Below, piece after piece: positions 41,912-52,124 of a DNA stretch of 64,000 bases. The DNA comes from Gelidibacter salicanalis (lineage in GTDB: Bacteria > Bacteroidota > Bacteroidia > Flavobacteriales > Flavobacteriaceae). Position 1 is the stretch's first letter. The number at the start of each line of letters is the position of its first letter. The stretch covers positions 496,001 through 560,000 of the forward strand of contig NZ_VORX01000002.1 of assembly GCF_007997285.1 (NCBI RefSeq), read 5' to 3'. Below the pieces are notes generated by a model. The model was not told where the DNA came from. It did not search any database and was given only the letters and a program-made list of their open reading frames with translations. The position numbers and the translations under genes are program-made.

Positions 41912-44542
41912 ATGACAATTCCAACAAAATATGCCGCCTCCAACGTAGAAGATAAATGGTATTCCTATTGGATGGAACACAAGTATTTCAAGTCCGTTCC
42001 AGATGAGCGTGAGCCGTATACTATTGTGATTCCGCCGCCAAACGTCACTGGAGTTTTGCACATGGGGCACATGTTAAATAATACCATTCAGGATGTGCTC
42101 ATAAGGAGAGCCCGACTGCAAGGCAAAAACGCCTGTTGGGTGCCAGGTACCGATCATGCTTCTATAGCAACCGAAGCGAAAGTTGTCGCGAGATTAAAGG
42201 AGCAAGGCATTGATAAAAACAAACTGTCTCGTGAAGAGTTTTTAAGCCATGCTTGGGATTGGACGTATGAATATGGCGGGGTTATTCTTGAACAATTAAA
42301 AAAACTGGGCTGTTCTTGTGATTGGGACCGTACAAAATTCACCATGGATGAGGACATGAGCGAATCAGTAATTAAAGTTTTTGTTGATTTGTATAACAAA
42401 GGTTTAATCTACCGAGGCTACCGCATGGTCAATTGGGATCCCGAAGCAAAAACGACATTGTCAGATGAAGAGGTGATTCATGTGGAGCGCACTGACAAAT
42501 TGTATTATGTCAATTATCAAATTGAGGGTCAGGAAGATTATATAACGATTGCTACCACCCGTCCTGAAACCATTTTAGGAGATACTGCGGTGTGTGTGAA
42601 TCCTAATGATGAGCGTTTCCAGCATCTAATCGGTAAAAACGTCATTGTGCCCATCTGTAATAGAATCGTGCCGATCATAGCGGATGATTATGTGGATATG
42701 GAATTTGGTACAGGCTGTTTAAAAATCACCCCTGCACACGACGTAAACGATAAAGAAATTGGAGATAGACACGGTTTGGAAGTGCTGGACATCCTTAATG
42801 ATGATGCTACTTTAAATAGTTTTGGTCTACATCATCAAGGAAAAGATAGAGTAGTAGCGCGAAAAGACGTTACCCAAGAGCTTAAAGATTTGGGCCTTCT
42901 TTCAAAAACGGAAGACATCACCCATAAGGTAGGCACGAGTGAACGTACTAAGGCGGTCATTGAACCAAGACTTTCTGATCAGTGGTTCTTAAAAATGCAA
43001 GATCTTGCTCAACCTGCCATAAAAGCAGTATTGGAAGATGAAGAGGTGAAATTGTTTCCAAAACGATTCAACAATACCTACCGACATTGGATGGAAAATA
43101 TTCGCGATTGGAATATTTCACGTCAATTATTATGGGGACAGCAAATTCCAGCATATTTCTATGGTGACGGTAAAGAAGATTTTGTAGTGGCAGAAACTAT
43201 TAAAGATGCGGTAAAACTAGCACAAGACAGGACAAGCAATAGCCAACTTACGGCGTCTAATTTAACCCAGGATAAAGATGCGTTAGACACTTGGTTTTCC
43301 TCCTGGTTATGGCCAATTAGTGTTTTTGATGGCATACGCAACCCTGATAACCCGGAAATTGGATACTATTACCCAACCAATGATTTGGTAACCGGCCCGG
43401 ATATCCTATTCTTTTGGGTGGCACGAATGATTGTTGCTGGATACGAATATAGAGACGAGAAACCTTTTGAAAATGTTTATTTAACGGGATTGGTACGCGA
43501 TAAGCAACGCCGCAAGATGAGTAAGTCTTTAGGGAATTCGCCTGATGCCCTAAAACTGATTGAAGACTATGGGGCTGATGGAGTTCGTGTAGGTTTACTA
43601 TTAAGTTCTGCTGCGGGTAACGACTTGATGTTTGATGAAGACTTATGTAATCAAGGAAAAGGCTTTGCCAATAAAATTTGGAATGCTTTTAGGTTGGTAA
43701 CTGGATGGGAAGTTTCAGAGATTGAACAACCTGCAGCCTCAAAAATTGCGGTAGAATGGTACCAGTCCAGATTTCAGCAAGCCTTGGTAGAGATTGAAGA
43801 TCATTATAGTAAATACAGACTTTCTGATGCCCTGATGGGGATCTATAAGTTGATTTGGGACGATTTCTGTTCTTGGTTATTAGAGATGATCAAACCAGAA
43901 TACCAACAGCCTATCGATTCAAAAACATTCAAAAGTGTGATTGCTATTTTTGAATCTAACTTAAAGCTATTGCATCCGTTTATGCCCTTCTTGACCGAAG
44001 AAATTTGGCATTTTATTGCCGAGAGAACTCCTGAAGAAGCTTTAATCGTGGCGCAGTATCCAAAAATTGAATTGTTTGATGCGTCATTGATATCCGAATT
44101 TGAAGTGGTGAAAGAAATCATCTCTGGCATTAGAACCATTAGAAAGAATAAAAACATATCGTTTAAAGACAGCATTGAATTATCTTTTATCAATAACGAA
44201 AAGTTACCCGAACGTTACAATTCGGTTATTGAAAAAATGGGAAATATTTCAAAGATGAATGCAGTGACTGATGCTGTAGAAGGTGCTTTAAGTTTTAGAG
44301 TGCAATCCAACGAGTATTTTATCCCGATTTCTGGCGCTATAAACGTAGAAGAAGAAATCAAGAAATTGACGGATGAGTTAAACTATACGGAAGGGTTTTT
44401 GAAATCCGTGCAAAAGAAATTATCCAATGAGCGATTTGTTAATAATGCCCCAGAGCAAGTGTTGCAAAACGAACGCAATAAAGAAGCTGATGCTTTAGCG
44501 AAGATTGAAACTATAAAATCGAGTTTGGCGAGTTTGAAATAA
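41912..44542 (+). CDS. valS: Valyl-tRNA synthetase
   Basis: Charges tRNA-Val. Class I signatures: H50-M-G-H53 after PPPNVTGVL, and K535-M-S-K-S539 ([10 protein letters not shown]). The editing domain ([26 protein letters not shown]) and the C-terminal coiled-coil arm (about 810-876, [16 protein letters not shown]) are present; 876 residues is the usual length. Monocistronic with its own promoter and terminator. Confidence 0.98.
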   Translation: MTIPTKYAASNVEDKWYSYWMEHKYFKSVPDEREPYTIVIPPPNVTGVLHMGHMLNNTIQDVLIRRARLQGKNACWVPGTDHASIATEAKVVARLKEQGIDKNKLSREEFLSHAWDWTYEYGGVILEQLKKLGCSCDWDRTKFTMDEDMSESVIKVFVDLYNKGLIYRGYRMVNWDPEAKTTLSDEEVIHVERTDKLYYVNYQIEGQEDYITIATTRPETILGDTAVCVNPNDERFQHLIGKNVIVPICNRIVPIIADDYVDMEFGTGCLKITPAHDVNDKEIGDRHGLEVLDILNDDATLNSFGLHHQGKDRVVARKDVTQELKDLGLLSKTEDITHKVGTSERTKAVIEPRLSDQWFLKMQDLAQPAIKAVLEDEEVKLFPKRFNNTYRHWMENIRDWNISRQLLWGQQIPAYFYGDGKEDFVVAETIKDAVKLAQDRTSNSQLTASNLTQDKDALDTWFSSWLWPISVFDGIRNPDNPEIGYYYPTNDLVTGPDILFFWVARMIVAGYEYRDEKPFENVYLTGLVRDKQRRKMSKSLGNSPDALKLIEDYGADGVRVGLLLSSAAGNDLMFDEDLCNQGKGFANKIWNAFRLVTGWEVSEIEQPAASKIAVEWYQSRFQQALVEIEDHYSKYRLSDALMGIYKLIWDDFCSWLLEMIKPEYQQPIDSKTFKSVIAIFESNLKLLHPFMPFLTEEIWHFIAERTPEEALIVAQYPKIELFDASLISEFEVVKEIISGIRTIRKNKNISFKDSIELSFINNEKLPERYNSVIEKMGNISKMNAVTDAVEGALSFRVQSNEYFIPISGAINVEEEIKKLTDELNYTEGFLKSVQKKLSNERFVNNAPEQVLQNERNKEADALAKIETIKSSLASLK

Positions 44543-44566
44543 ATTGGCTACTCTTTATAAGTACTG

Positions 44567-44598
44567 AAAACCTGTCTGATATGGACAGGTTTTTTTTT
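44567..44598 (+). terminator. Rho-independent terminator of valS
   Basis: AAACCTGTC/GACAGGTTT stem with a 7-nt loop and eight T residues. Confidence 0.92.
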
Positions 44599-44647
44599 AT
44601 TTATAAGTAGATGATCTTAAATAAGTATTAGGTACATACTCTAAAGT

Positions 44648-45925
44648 TTACCACTCATTGATCCGGTTCGAATCGAGTTTGACAAAAATAAATAGAAGGA
44701 TGGTGTAGGCCCAAAGTCCGGAACCACCATAACTAAAAAATGGCAGCGGAATTCCAATGGTAGGGATCAACCCCATCACCATCCCGATATTGATCAAAAA
44801 ATGAATGAATAATATCGAGGCCACACAATAGCCATACACTCTACTGAAAGTTGATTTCTGTAACTCCGCTAAAAACAATATGCGTAATAATAGGCCCACA
44901 AAAAGTATGACCACCAAGGCACTTCCTAAAAAGCCCCATTCTTCTCCTACGGTGCTAAAAATATAATCCGTATGTTGTTCTGGGACAAACTTTCCGGTGG
45001 TTCTTGTTCCTTGTAAAAATCCTTTGCCGGTAAGGCCTCCTGAACTAATTGCTTTTTCAGATTCGTTGAGGTTGTATAGGATGGTTTGCTTCATTTCATG
45101 AAGTTTTACCGGATCATTTTCCAGTCTCAGCCATAAACTAATACGGTCCTTTTGATGCGATTGTAATACCGAGTTGTAAAAGTACTTTATGCCAAACGAT
45201 ACGGCGACACAGGCAATAACGATAACAATGGGTTGGATGAGTTGCGGACGCTTTCTCAGAATGAAAAAATGATGCCCAAAAATAATAAGCGTGGAAATCA
45301 AACTGGCCACAACCACGTTAAATTTGAGTGCTAAGATGGAGAGCCCTATCAAAAATACTACAATAACCAAATAGATTTGCTGTAAGCCTTCCCGATAAAA
45401 TACAAAAAAGAATGCGGCATACACTACGGTGCTTCCAGCATCATTTTGTAACAAAATCAAGATGGCAGGCAGTACGATTAAGGCCATGGTTTTAGCCTGA
45501 TCCCTAAACGTCTTCATGTTGGTTTGAAGATCACTCATGTATTTGGCTACCGCCAAAGAGGTGGCAAATTTTGCAAACTCACTGGGTTGTAAAGTCATGC
45601 CCCCAATACCATACCATGCTGTAGCACCATTAACATTCTTTCCAAATATGAATAATCCCAGCAAGGATAGGATAGATACCACATAAATGATACTGGCAAA
45701 CCGTTCGTAAAATTTTGCATCAAGGGCCAGAATAATGACTATTAGTGCTAAGGTAAATAAGATAAATACCGACTGTTTCCCGTAAGGCTGGGACATATCA
45801 AAATAGCTATTGATTTCTCCATTGTGGGAAGCAGACATGATGTTCAGCCAGCCAAAAATTACTAGGAGCAAAAATAGGCCAATGGTTATCCAGTCAAAAT
45901 TTAATAATTTATATTCTCTTTGCAT
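44648..45925 (-). CDS. rodA: Rod shape-determining peptidoglycan polymerase RodA
   Basis: The SEDS-family glycosyltransferase of the elongasome, which polymerises lipid II. About ten transmembrane helices; signature segments GGMTLQPSEFAKFATSLA (SEDS), a periplasmic loop between LQSHQKDRISLWL and TGKGFLQGTRTTGKFVPEQHTDYIF with the catalytic-type acidic residue, and the C-terminal GIPLPFFSYGGSGL. It overlaps the end of mrdA by one base at 45925, so translation is coupled to its partner. Confidence 0.96.
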   Translation of the reverse strand: MQREYKLLNFDWITIGLFLLLVIFGWLNIMSASHNGEINSYFDMSQPYGKQSVFILFTLALIVIILALDAKFYERFASIIYVVSILSLLGLFIFGKNVNGATAWYGIGGMTLQPSEFAKFATSLAVAKYMSDLQTNMKTFRDQAKTMALIVLPAILILLQNDAGSTVVYAAFFFVFYREGLQQIYLVIVVFLIGLSILALKFNVVVASLISTLIIFGHHFFILRKRPQLIQPIVIVIACVAVSFGIKYFYNSVLQSHQKDRISLWLRLENDPVKLHEMKQTILYNLNESEKAISSGGLTGKGFLQGTRTTGKFVPEQHTDYIFSTVGEEWGFLGSALVVILFVGLLLRILFLAELQKSTFSRVYGYCVASILFIHFLINIGMVMGLIPTIGIPLPFFSYGGSGLWAYTILLFIFVKLDSNRINEW

Positions 45926-47868
45926 TACTGATTGAATGTAGATGTGCGTGTGGTCGTAGGATTAACAACAGTATCTTTAGTAATTTTATCAATTACTTGC
46001 AATGCGGATTGCCTATTGATTCCAAACTCTTTTCCAGAATATGGTTTTGCATATTCGTTTTCCAAACTGTGGGTTAAAATCCAATTTTCCATAGAAGTCA
46101 TGCTGACTTCGCCTTTAATATATTTTTCAATCATTAAACTCGCAATACGGCCGGCAAATCGGCTTCCCCAATAGCCATTTTCTACAAAAACGGCAATGGC
46201 AATTTTAGGGTTGTCTTTAGGTGCAAACGCTACAAATATGGAATGATCCGTCAATTGCACATGCTTGCCATCAATCTTCATGAAGTTTTCTGCAGTTCCC
46301 GTTTTTCCGCAAATTTCGATTCCCGGAACTTGAAGGCTGTAAGCCGTACCCGTATTGTAAACATCAAACATACCCTGAACTACAGGTTCAAAATGCTCCT
46401 TGTCAATGGTGGTGTGATTTTTGGTGGTATACTTTTCGTCTATGGGCTCGCCTTCAATATTTTTGATGATATGAGGTGTATAATAATACCCGCGATTGGC
46501 GATGGCAGCCACCATATTTGCCAATTGGATTGGTGTGGTTTCAACCTCACCTTGGCCAATAGCGTTTGAAATGTTATAGGTAGATGACCATCGATTTTTG
46601 CCGTACCATTTGTCATAAAATGCACCGTCAGGGATACGGCCTTTGTTTCCGATTTTAAGATCATATCCTAGATAGTCGCCAAGCCCAAAACTCTTCACAT
46701 GATTACTCCAAACATCCATTCCATCAGCAGCCTTATCGTACTTGTCGATTATTCGTCGATAAACATTTACAAAATAAGCATTGCACGATTGTGCAATACC
46801 TTGATTCATGGATAGTGGGCTCGCATGGCTGTGACAGCCGGTTAAACGTCTGTTGCCTAAATAGTAGCCATGACGGCAGGTAAATTGATCTTCAGTAGTG
46901 ACTACCTTTTCTTGTAGTCCAATTAAAGCACTTAATACTTTAAATGGTGATCCTGGTGCGTATTGTGCTTTTAAGCTCCGATCGAACAACGGCTTTGCGA
47001 TGGTATCCGTATACAACTTCGAAAAGTTTCTTGAACGTTGTCTGCCCACCAAAAGATTCGGGTTATAAGACGGTGCAGAAACCATTGAAATAATTTCACC
47101 ACTGCTCGGTTCTATCGCAATAATTCCTCCGTGCTTGTGGCGCATAAGCAATTCGCCATATTTTTGGAGTTCTGAATCTATGGTGATGGTGATGTCTTTT
47201 CCAGGTTGAGGTAAGGTATCATATACCTTATCTTTATACGGGCCAATATCTCTATTAAAACGGTCTTTTTGAATAAATTTTATACCCTTAACACCGCGTA
47301 GCACTTCTTCATACGACAATTCTACGCCCTGTTTACCAATTAAATCGCCACTTTTATAGTATGGATCATTTTCAATGATGTAGTTGTTTACTTCACCAAT
47401 ATCGCCTAAAACATTGGCACCAATGGTTGTTTGATAATCTCTTAATGAGCGCTTTTGAATATAAAAACCTTCGTATTTTCTAATTTTTTCCTGTAAAACG
47501 GCATATTCCATTCTAGAGAGTTGCGGAATGAATACAGAAGGAAGTCTCGGGGAATAGCGGTAGGCTTTTTCGTAAAATTTAATGAAGTCTTCTTTGGTAA
47601 TTTTTAAAAGATTGCAAAATTCTAAAGTGTCCAAAGGTTTTACTTCACGAGGAATGAACATGACATCATAAGACGGCTGATTGGCCACCAATAGCCTTCC
47701 GTGTCTGTCAAAGATGTAGCCGCGTTTAGGATAGTCAAATACCTTTCTAATGGCATTGTCTTCGTACAAACTGTATGGATCTTCATTATACACCTGAAGG
47801 TAGAATAAGCGAGCAATAAATACAAAACCTACAAGAACAATAAGTGAAAGAAGTAATAATTTTCTCAT
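45925..47868 (-). CDS. mrdA: Penicillin-binding protein 2 (elongasome transpeptidase)
   Basis: Crosslinks new peptidoglycan strands in the cylindrical wall together with RodA. One N-terminal transmembrane helix (about 4-24), a pedestal domain (RGYIFDRHGRLLVANQP, about 49-65), then the transpeptidase with S307-P-F-K310 (nucleophile), S361-C-N363 and K-T-G in CGKTGTAEN. Length 647 is typical. It sits between mreD (4-bp overlap) and rodA (1-bp overlap) in the five-gene rod operon. Confidence 0.97.
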   Translation of the reverse strand: MRKLLLLSLIVLVGFVFIARLFYLQVYNEDPYSLYEDNAIRKVFDYPKRGYIFDRHGRLLVANQPSYDVMFIPREVKPLDTLEFCNLLKITKEDFIKFYEKAYRYSPRLPSVFIPQLSRMEYAVLQEKIRKYEGFYIQKRSLRDYQTTIGANVLGDIGEVNNYIIENDPYYKSGDLIGKQGVELSYEEVLRGVKGIKFIQKDRFNRDIGPYKDKVYDTLPQPGKDITITIDSELQKYGELLMRHKHGGIIAIEPSSGEIISMVSAPSYNPNLLVGRQRSRNFSKLYTDTIAKPLFDRSLKAQYAPGSPFKVLSALIGLQEKVVTTEDQFTCRHGYYLGNRRLTGCHSHASPLSMNQGIAQSCNAYFVNVYRRIIDKYDKAADGMDVWSNHVKSFGLGDYLGYDLKIGNKGRIPDGAFYDKWYGKNRWSSTYNISNAIGQGEVETTPIQLANMVAAIANRGYYYTPHIIKNIEGEPIDEKYTTKNHTTIDKEHFEPVVQGMFDVYNTGTAYSLQVPGIEICGKTGTAENFMKIDGKHVQLTDHSIFVAFAPKDNPKIAIAVFVENGYWGSRFAGRIASLMIEKYIKGEVSMTSMENWILTHSLENEYAKPYSGKEFGINRQSALQVIDKITKDTVVNPTTTRTSTFNQ

Positions 47869-48371
47869 TTACGTTTTTGGCTAAAAAGGATGGTTATAAG
47901 CATACAAAGGATAATAGTGAAAATCCCTGAGAATAACGTTTTTTGAAGGATTAAAAGTATTTTGGAAATGTTAAAGATTTCTAAAGCGTACATGATCAAA
48001 TGATGGATGAAGATCAGGGCTGAAAAATAAGTCAATTTACTCCCAAAATCTATTTGATTAAATTTGATGGATTGGTAATCATACACGGTTCCAAAGGTGA
48101 ATTTTAAAAATATCGGTCGTATGTAGGCTATGGTAACGCAAGCTGCGGCATGCACCCCTCCTGAATCCGAAAATATATCAACACAGAATCCCAGTAGAAA
48201 GGCTAAAAACACAAATAAGGTACGGTTGTTATTTGCCGGAAAAAGAATGATGAATATGATGTAAATATAGGGATTGATGTATCCCATAAAATTGATGTGA
48301 TTAAAAATCAACACCTGCACCAAAATCAAAACTACAAACCTTGCGGCGATATTTAAAGTTTCCTTAGTCAT
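47865..48371 (-). CDS. mreD: Rod shape-determining protein MreD
   Basis: A 168-residue membrane protein with about five transmembrane helices and few polar residues. Sequence conservation is low in this family; the identity rests on length, hydropathy, the FCVDIFSDSGGVHAAAC segment typical of MreD, and the position between mreC and mrdA. It links MreC and the synthesis enzymes at the inner membrane. The start overlaps the end of mreC by 8 bp. Confidence 0.9.
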   Translation of the reverse strand: MTKETLNIAARFVVLILVQVLIFNHINFMGYINPYIYIIFIILFPANNNRTLFVFLAFLLGFCVDIFSDSGGVHAAACVTIAYIRPIFLKFTFGTVYDYQSIKFNQIDFGSKLTYFSALIFIHHLIMYALEIFNISKILLILQKTLFSGIFTIILCMLITILFSQKRK

Positions 48372-49185
48372 CCTTTGGTTTTTGTAGTGATTTTATTTCC
48401 GTAGCTTGTAAGTTTTCAACTACGTAAACGTGACCAATATTAGTCATGTCATTAAATAATTTCACATTAACCACATAGTTGTCTCCACCGGAATCAATTT
48501 TATAGGAATTCACCGTACCGATCAATACGCCTTTAGGAAAAATTGTAGACTGTCCGCCCGTAACAATGGTGTCGCCAATGGCCAAAGGTGCAAATTTTGA
48601 AATGTCTATAAGCTGCGCAAACTCGGCAGATTCCGTGTTCCATACTAAAGAGCCAATATGGTTGGTCTTTTTGAGTTGTGCGTTGATACGGCTACGGGTG
48701 TTTAAAATAGACAATACCGAAGAGAAATTTTGAGAGGTGTTCTCAACAATCCCAACAATACCCTTTGAGGTAATTACACCGTAATCTATTTTTATACTGT
48801 CCCTTTTACCTTTATTAATGGTCAGATAATTAGTGGAGTGCGAATAGCTATTTTTAAAAACTTGAGCCGTCCTGAATTTATAGGCGGAATCTAATTTAAT
48901 ACTGTCTATTTGGATGTTTACGGTGTCGAGATCTAAATTGTACACAATAGATTTCAACATCCGATTCTCCTCCAGCAAGGCTTTGTTTTCATTGGTCAAA
49001 TTAAAGTACTGTCCTATGCCATTGGCAACTTGGTAAACACCGCCAGTCACCAGATTGGAGGAGTGGATGTACTTGCTTTTGTGGTAGGAGTGCGACTGAA
49101 TTGTAAAAAACAAAGACAGACCAAAGAGCAACAAAAACACCAAGAAGGTTTTGTTCCGAAGTACAAAATTTATGATTTGTTGCAT
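48364..49185 (-). CDS. mreC: Rod shape-determining protein MreC
   Basis: A 273-residue bitopic protein: one transmembrane helix (about 11-29), a coiled coil (about 60-85), then the paired beta-barrel MreC domain (DYGVITSKGIVGIVENTSQNFSSVLSI, IGSLVWNT, GDTIVTGGQSTIFPKGVLIGTV). It forms periplasmic assemblies that link MreB to PBP2 and RodA. It lies 9 bp after mreB, which makes cotranscription certain in practice. Confidence 0.96.
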   Translation of the reverse strand: MQQIINFVLRNKTFLVFLLLFGLSLFFTIQSHSYHKSKYIHSSNLVTGGVYQVANGIGQYFNLTNENKALLEENRMLKSIVYNLDLDTVNIQIDSIKLDSAYKFRTAQVFKNSYSHSTNYLTINKGKRDSIKIDYGVITSKGIVGIVENTSQNFSSVLSILNTRSRINAQLKKTNHIGSLVWNTESAEFAQLIDISKFAPLAIGDTIVTGGQSTIFPKGVLIGTVNSYKIDSGGDNYVVNVKLFNDMTNIGHVYVVENLQATEIKSLQKPKDD

Positions 49186-49194
49186 TTGGGCTTA

Positions 49195-50223
49195 CTATTT
49201 AATCAATATGCTTTTGAATTTAGGAAGATTTTTCAATACAATTCCCGTCCCTCTAACTACAGCGCGTAAAGGATCTTCAGCAATGTACACCGGTAAATCT
49301 GTTTTCTGTGACAAACGTTTATCCAAGCCTCTCAGCATTGATCCTCCACCGGCTAAATAAATACCAGTATTGTAAATGTCTGCCGCCAATTCAGGAGGGG
49401 TTTGAGATAAGGTTTCCATGACAGAATCCTCGATACGTAAAATAGATTTATCTAAAGCTTTTGCAATTTCACGGTAAGAAATTTGAACTTGCTTAGGTTT
49501 TCCAGTCAATAAATCACGTCCTTGAACGCTCATTTCTTCTGGAGGCAATTCTAAATCTTCAGTGGCTGCACCAATTTGGATTTTAATTTTTTCAGCAGTA
49601 CGCTCACCTACGTACAAGTTGTGTTGCGTTCGCATATAGTAAACGATGTCATTGGTAAATACATCGCCCGCCACTTTAACTGATTTATCGCAAACGATAC
49701 CACCTAATGCAATAACTGCAATTTCTGTAGTACCACCTCCTATATCCACAATCATGTTTCCTTTAGGCTGCATGATGTCTATACCAATACCAATAGCCGC
49801 GGCCATTGGTTCATGAATCAAATACACTTCTTTACCATTTACCCGCTCACAGGACTCTTTTACCGCACGCATCTCTACTTCGGTTATACCGGAAGGGATA
49901 CATACCACCATACGTAGCGCTGGTGTAAAAAGTTTCTTTTTTAATGCAGGAATATTTTTGATAAACAAACTGATCATTTGCTCGGACGCATCAAAATCAG
50001 CAATAACCCCATCTTTTAAGGGACGTATTGTTTTAATATTCTCGTGTGTTTTTCCTTGCATCATATTGGCTTCTTGGCCAACGGCTATAATTTTTCCTGA
50101 AATTCGGTCTCTAGCAACTATTGATGGACTATCAACCACAACTTTGTCATTATGGATGATTAAGGTGTTTGCGGTTCCTAAGTCAATGGCTATTTCTTCT
50201 GTTAAGAAATCAAAAAATCCCAT
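49195..50223 (-). CDS. mreB: Rod shape-determining protein MreB
   Basis: Bacterial actin homologue that orients the elongasome. ATP-binding motifs: DLGTANTLI (phosphate 1, about 15-23), IVDIGGGTTEIAV (phosphate 2), and AGGGSMLRG (adenosine). The N-terminal MGFFDFLTEEIAI supplies the membrane-binding amphipathic helix. 342 residues, normal. First gene of the rod operon; a near-consensus box TACATTTA lies about 50 bp upstream on the minus strand with TTGA some 20 bp before it. Confidence 0.98.
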   Translation of the reverse strand: MGFFDFLTEEIAIDLGTANTLIIHNDKVVVDSPSIVARDRISGKIIAVGQEANMMQGKTHENIKTIRPLKDGVIADFDASEQMISLFIKNIPALKKKLFTPALRMVVCIPSGITEVEMRAVKESCERVNGKEVYLIHEPMAAAIGIGIDIMQPKGNMIVDIGGGTTEIAVIALGGIVCDKSVKVAGDVFTNDIVYYMRTQHNLYVGERTAEKIKIQIGAATEDLELPPEEMSVQGRDLLTGKPKQVQISYREIAKALDKSILRIEDSVMETLSQTPPELAADIYNTGIYLAGGGSMLRGLDKRLSQKTDLPVYIAEDPLRAVVRGTGIVLKNLPKFKSILIK

Positions 50224-50390
50224 GTGCTATTATTGATTGTAAATGTTGATATTAGGTTGTTTGTCAGTGTTGATGTAAATGTAATAAAAGATCATAAATA
50301 TCAACGATTTTATTATATACGTGTTTGCTTCGGTTTTAGTTGAGTAACGGCTAAATTTATCCTAAATAAATCAGCAGTTTAAATACGCTT

Positions 50391-51920
50391 TTAGTGTTTA
50401 AAATGACGTGTCCCTGTAAATACCATGGACACGTTATTTTCATTGCAATAAGCAATGCTCAATTCGTCTTTAATTGATCCTCCTGGTTGAATTACCGCCG
50501 TAACACCAGCGTTATTAGCGATTTCTACACAGTCCGGAAATGGGAAAAAAGCGTCGCTTGCCATAACAGCACCACTTAAATCAAAATTAAAGGATTGTGC
50601 TTTGTGAATTGCTTGATTAAGGGCGTCTACACGACTCGTTTGTCCGGTTCCACTGGCATACAATTGCTTGTTTTTTGCCAGTACGATGGTGTTCGATTTG
50701 GTATGCTTGCAAATTTTGGAAGCAAATATCAAGTCTTCTAACTCATTTTGAGTTGGTTTATTGTTGGTGGCCTGAGTTAAATCCTCCAAGGCATCCGTTT
50801 TATGGTCTTTATCTTGAACCAAAACGCCATTCAGACAAGTTCTTACTGTTGTTTGAGGCAGTGCAGCATCCTTTTGAATTAAAAGAATACGATTTTTCTT
50901 GCCTTCTAAAATGGCTTGCGCTTCCGCAGAAAATGAAGGTGCGATGACCACTTCACAGAATAAATTGTGAATTTCTTCCGCGGTAACCTTATCAATTTCA
51001 GTATTGGCAATTAAGACGCCACCAAAGGCAGAGACTGGGTCGCCCGCTAACGCATCAAGATAAGCTTGGTGTAAGGTTTCCCTTTGGGCAAAACCACAAG
51101 CGTTGTTGTGTTTTAAAATGGCAAACGTTGGCGCCTCACCTTTAAATTCATTCATCAGATTAACCGAAGCATCAACATCTAAAAGGTTGTTATAGCTTAA
51201 TTCTTTGCCGTGGAGTTGGGTAAACATGGCTTCAAAATCGCCGTAGAAATATCCCTTTTGATGTGGGTTTTCTCCATAACGCAATGCTTTTCCGTTGGTT
51301 TCGCTAATTTTGAAAACGGTTTCTTCTTGATCTTTATTGAAGTAATTAAAGATGGCGGTATCATAATGTGAAGATACATTAAAAGCTTTGCCAGCAAAAC
51401 GTTTACGGTCTGCTTCTGTTGTTTCTCCTTTTTTAGATTCTAATAATTCTAAAAATTCACTGTAATCATCCATAGACGAAACACAAATAACATCTGCATA
51501 ATTTTTGGCTGCAGCTCTGATCAAAGAGATGCCTCCAATATCAATTTTTTCAATGATGTCTTCATGGCTGGAGCCTGAGGCAACTGTCTTTTCAAAAGGG
51601 TATAAATCTACAATGACCAAATCTATCTGTGGAATGTCATATTCTCCCAATTCTTTGACATCTTGAGCGTTGCTCTGTCTGTTTAAAATACCACCAAATA
51701 CCTTAGGATGTAAAGTTTTTACCCGTCCACCCAAAATGGAAGGGTAAGACGTTACGTCTTCAACAGGAACGACATCAATTCCTAAATCTTTTATATACTT
51801 TTCAGTGCCACCAGTAGAGTAAATTGTAACGCCCAATTGGTTTAATTGTTTTACGATGGGTTCTAATCCGTCTTTGCTAAAAACAGAAATTAAGGCAGAA
51901 GAAATAGTTTTGTTGTGCAT
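50391..51920 (-). CDS. purH: Bifunctional AICAR formyltransferase/IMP cyclohydrolase
   Basis: Catalyses the last two steps of IMP synthesis. The N-terminal IMP cyclohydrolase (MGS-like) domain has ISTGGTEKYIK-type YSTGGTEKY, LGGRVKTLHPKVFGGIL and the IDIGGISLIRAAAKN loop; the C-terminal formyltransferase domain has AILKHNNACG with the catalytic Lys and His, SAFGGVL and the FFPFPDCVE end. The second ATG (51920, MHNKTISSAL) fits the family N-terminus; one at 51947 adds nine residues and is possible. 167 bp upstream of mreB on the same strand. Confidence 0.97.
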   Translation of the reverse strand: MHNKTISSALISVFSKDGLEPIVKQLNQLGVTIYSTGGTEKYIKDLGIDVVPVEDVTSYPSILGGRVKTLHPKVFGGILNRQSNAQDVKELGEYDIPQIDLVIVDLYPFEKTVASGSSHEDIIEKIDIGGISLIRAAAKNYADVICVSSMDDYSEFLELLESKKGETTEADRKRFAGKAFNVSSHYDTAIFNYFNKDQEETVFKISETNGKALRYGENPHQKGYFYGDFEAMFTQLHGKELSYNNLLDVDASVNLMNEFKGEAPTFAILKHNNACGFAQRETLHQAYLDALAGDPVSAFGGVLIANTEIDKVTAEEIHNLFCEVVIAPSFSAEAQAILEGKKNRILLIQKDAALPQTTVRTCLNGVLVQDKDHKTDALEDLTQATNNKPTQNELEDLIFASKICKHTKSNTIVLAKNKQLYASGTGQTSRVDALNQAIHKAQSFNFDLSGAVMASDAFFPFPDCVEIANNAGVTAVIQPGGSIKDELSIAYCNENNVSMVFTGTRHFKH

Positions 51921-52003
51921 GGTGTTGTGTGTCTGGTTTGGCTTCATTTTTCAATGAAAGCAGTGGAATAATTAGATTTTGATAGATTATATATTTTAAA
52001 GCG

Positions 52004-52011
52004 CAAAAGTA
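52004..52011 (-). promoter_or_regulatory. Predicted -7 box (TACTTTTG) for purH
   Basis: Exact TAnnTTTG match on the minus strand, about 83 bp before the chosen start, leaving a leader of some 75 nt. Confidence 0.45.
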
Positions 52012-52096
52012 CAATTTATCAGAGACAATTTCGATTAACCCGCAGCAGTTTATTTCCGATTTTTGTAACAAAAAATTGTTGGGAACGTCCTATCTT

Positions 52097-52104
52097 TAAA
52101 TTTG
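52097..52104 (+). promoter_or_regulatory. Predicted -7 box (TAAATTTG) for the ABC permease
   Basis: Exact TAnnTTTG match with TTG about 18 bp upstream as -33, 20 bp before the ATG at 52125. Confidence 0.55.
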
Positions 52105-52124
52105 TTTAAAACCACCCAACACAC

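Noticed and set aside
43843-44193. A 116-codon frame antisense to valS
   Set aside because: No motif, and it overlaps an essential gene with full family conservation.
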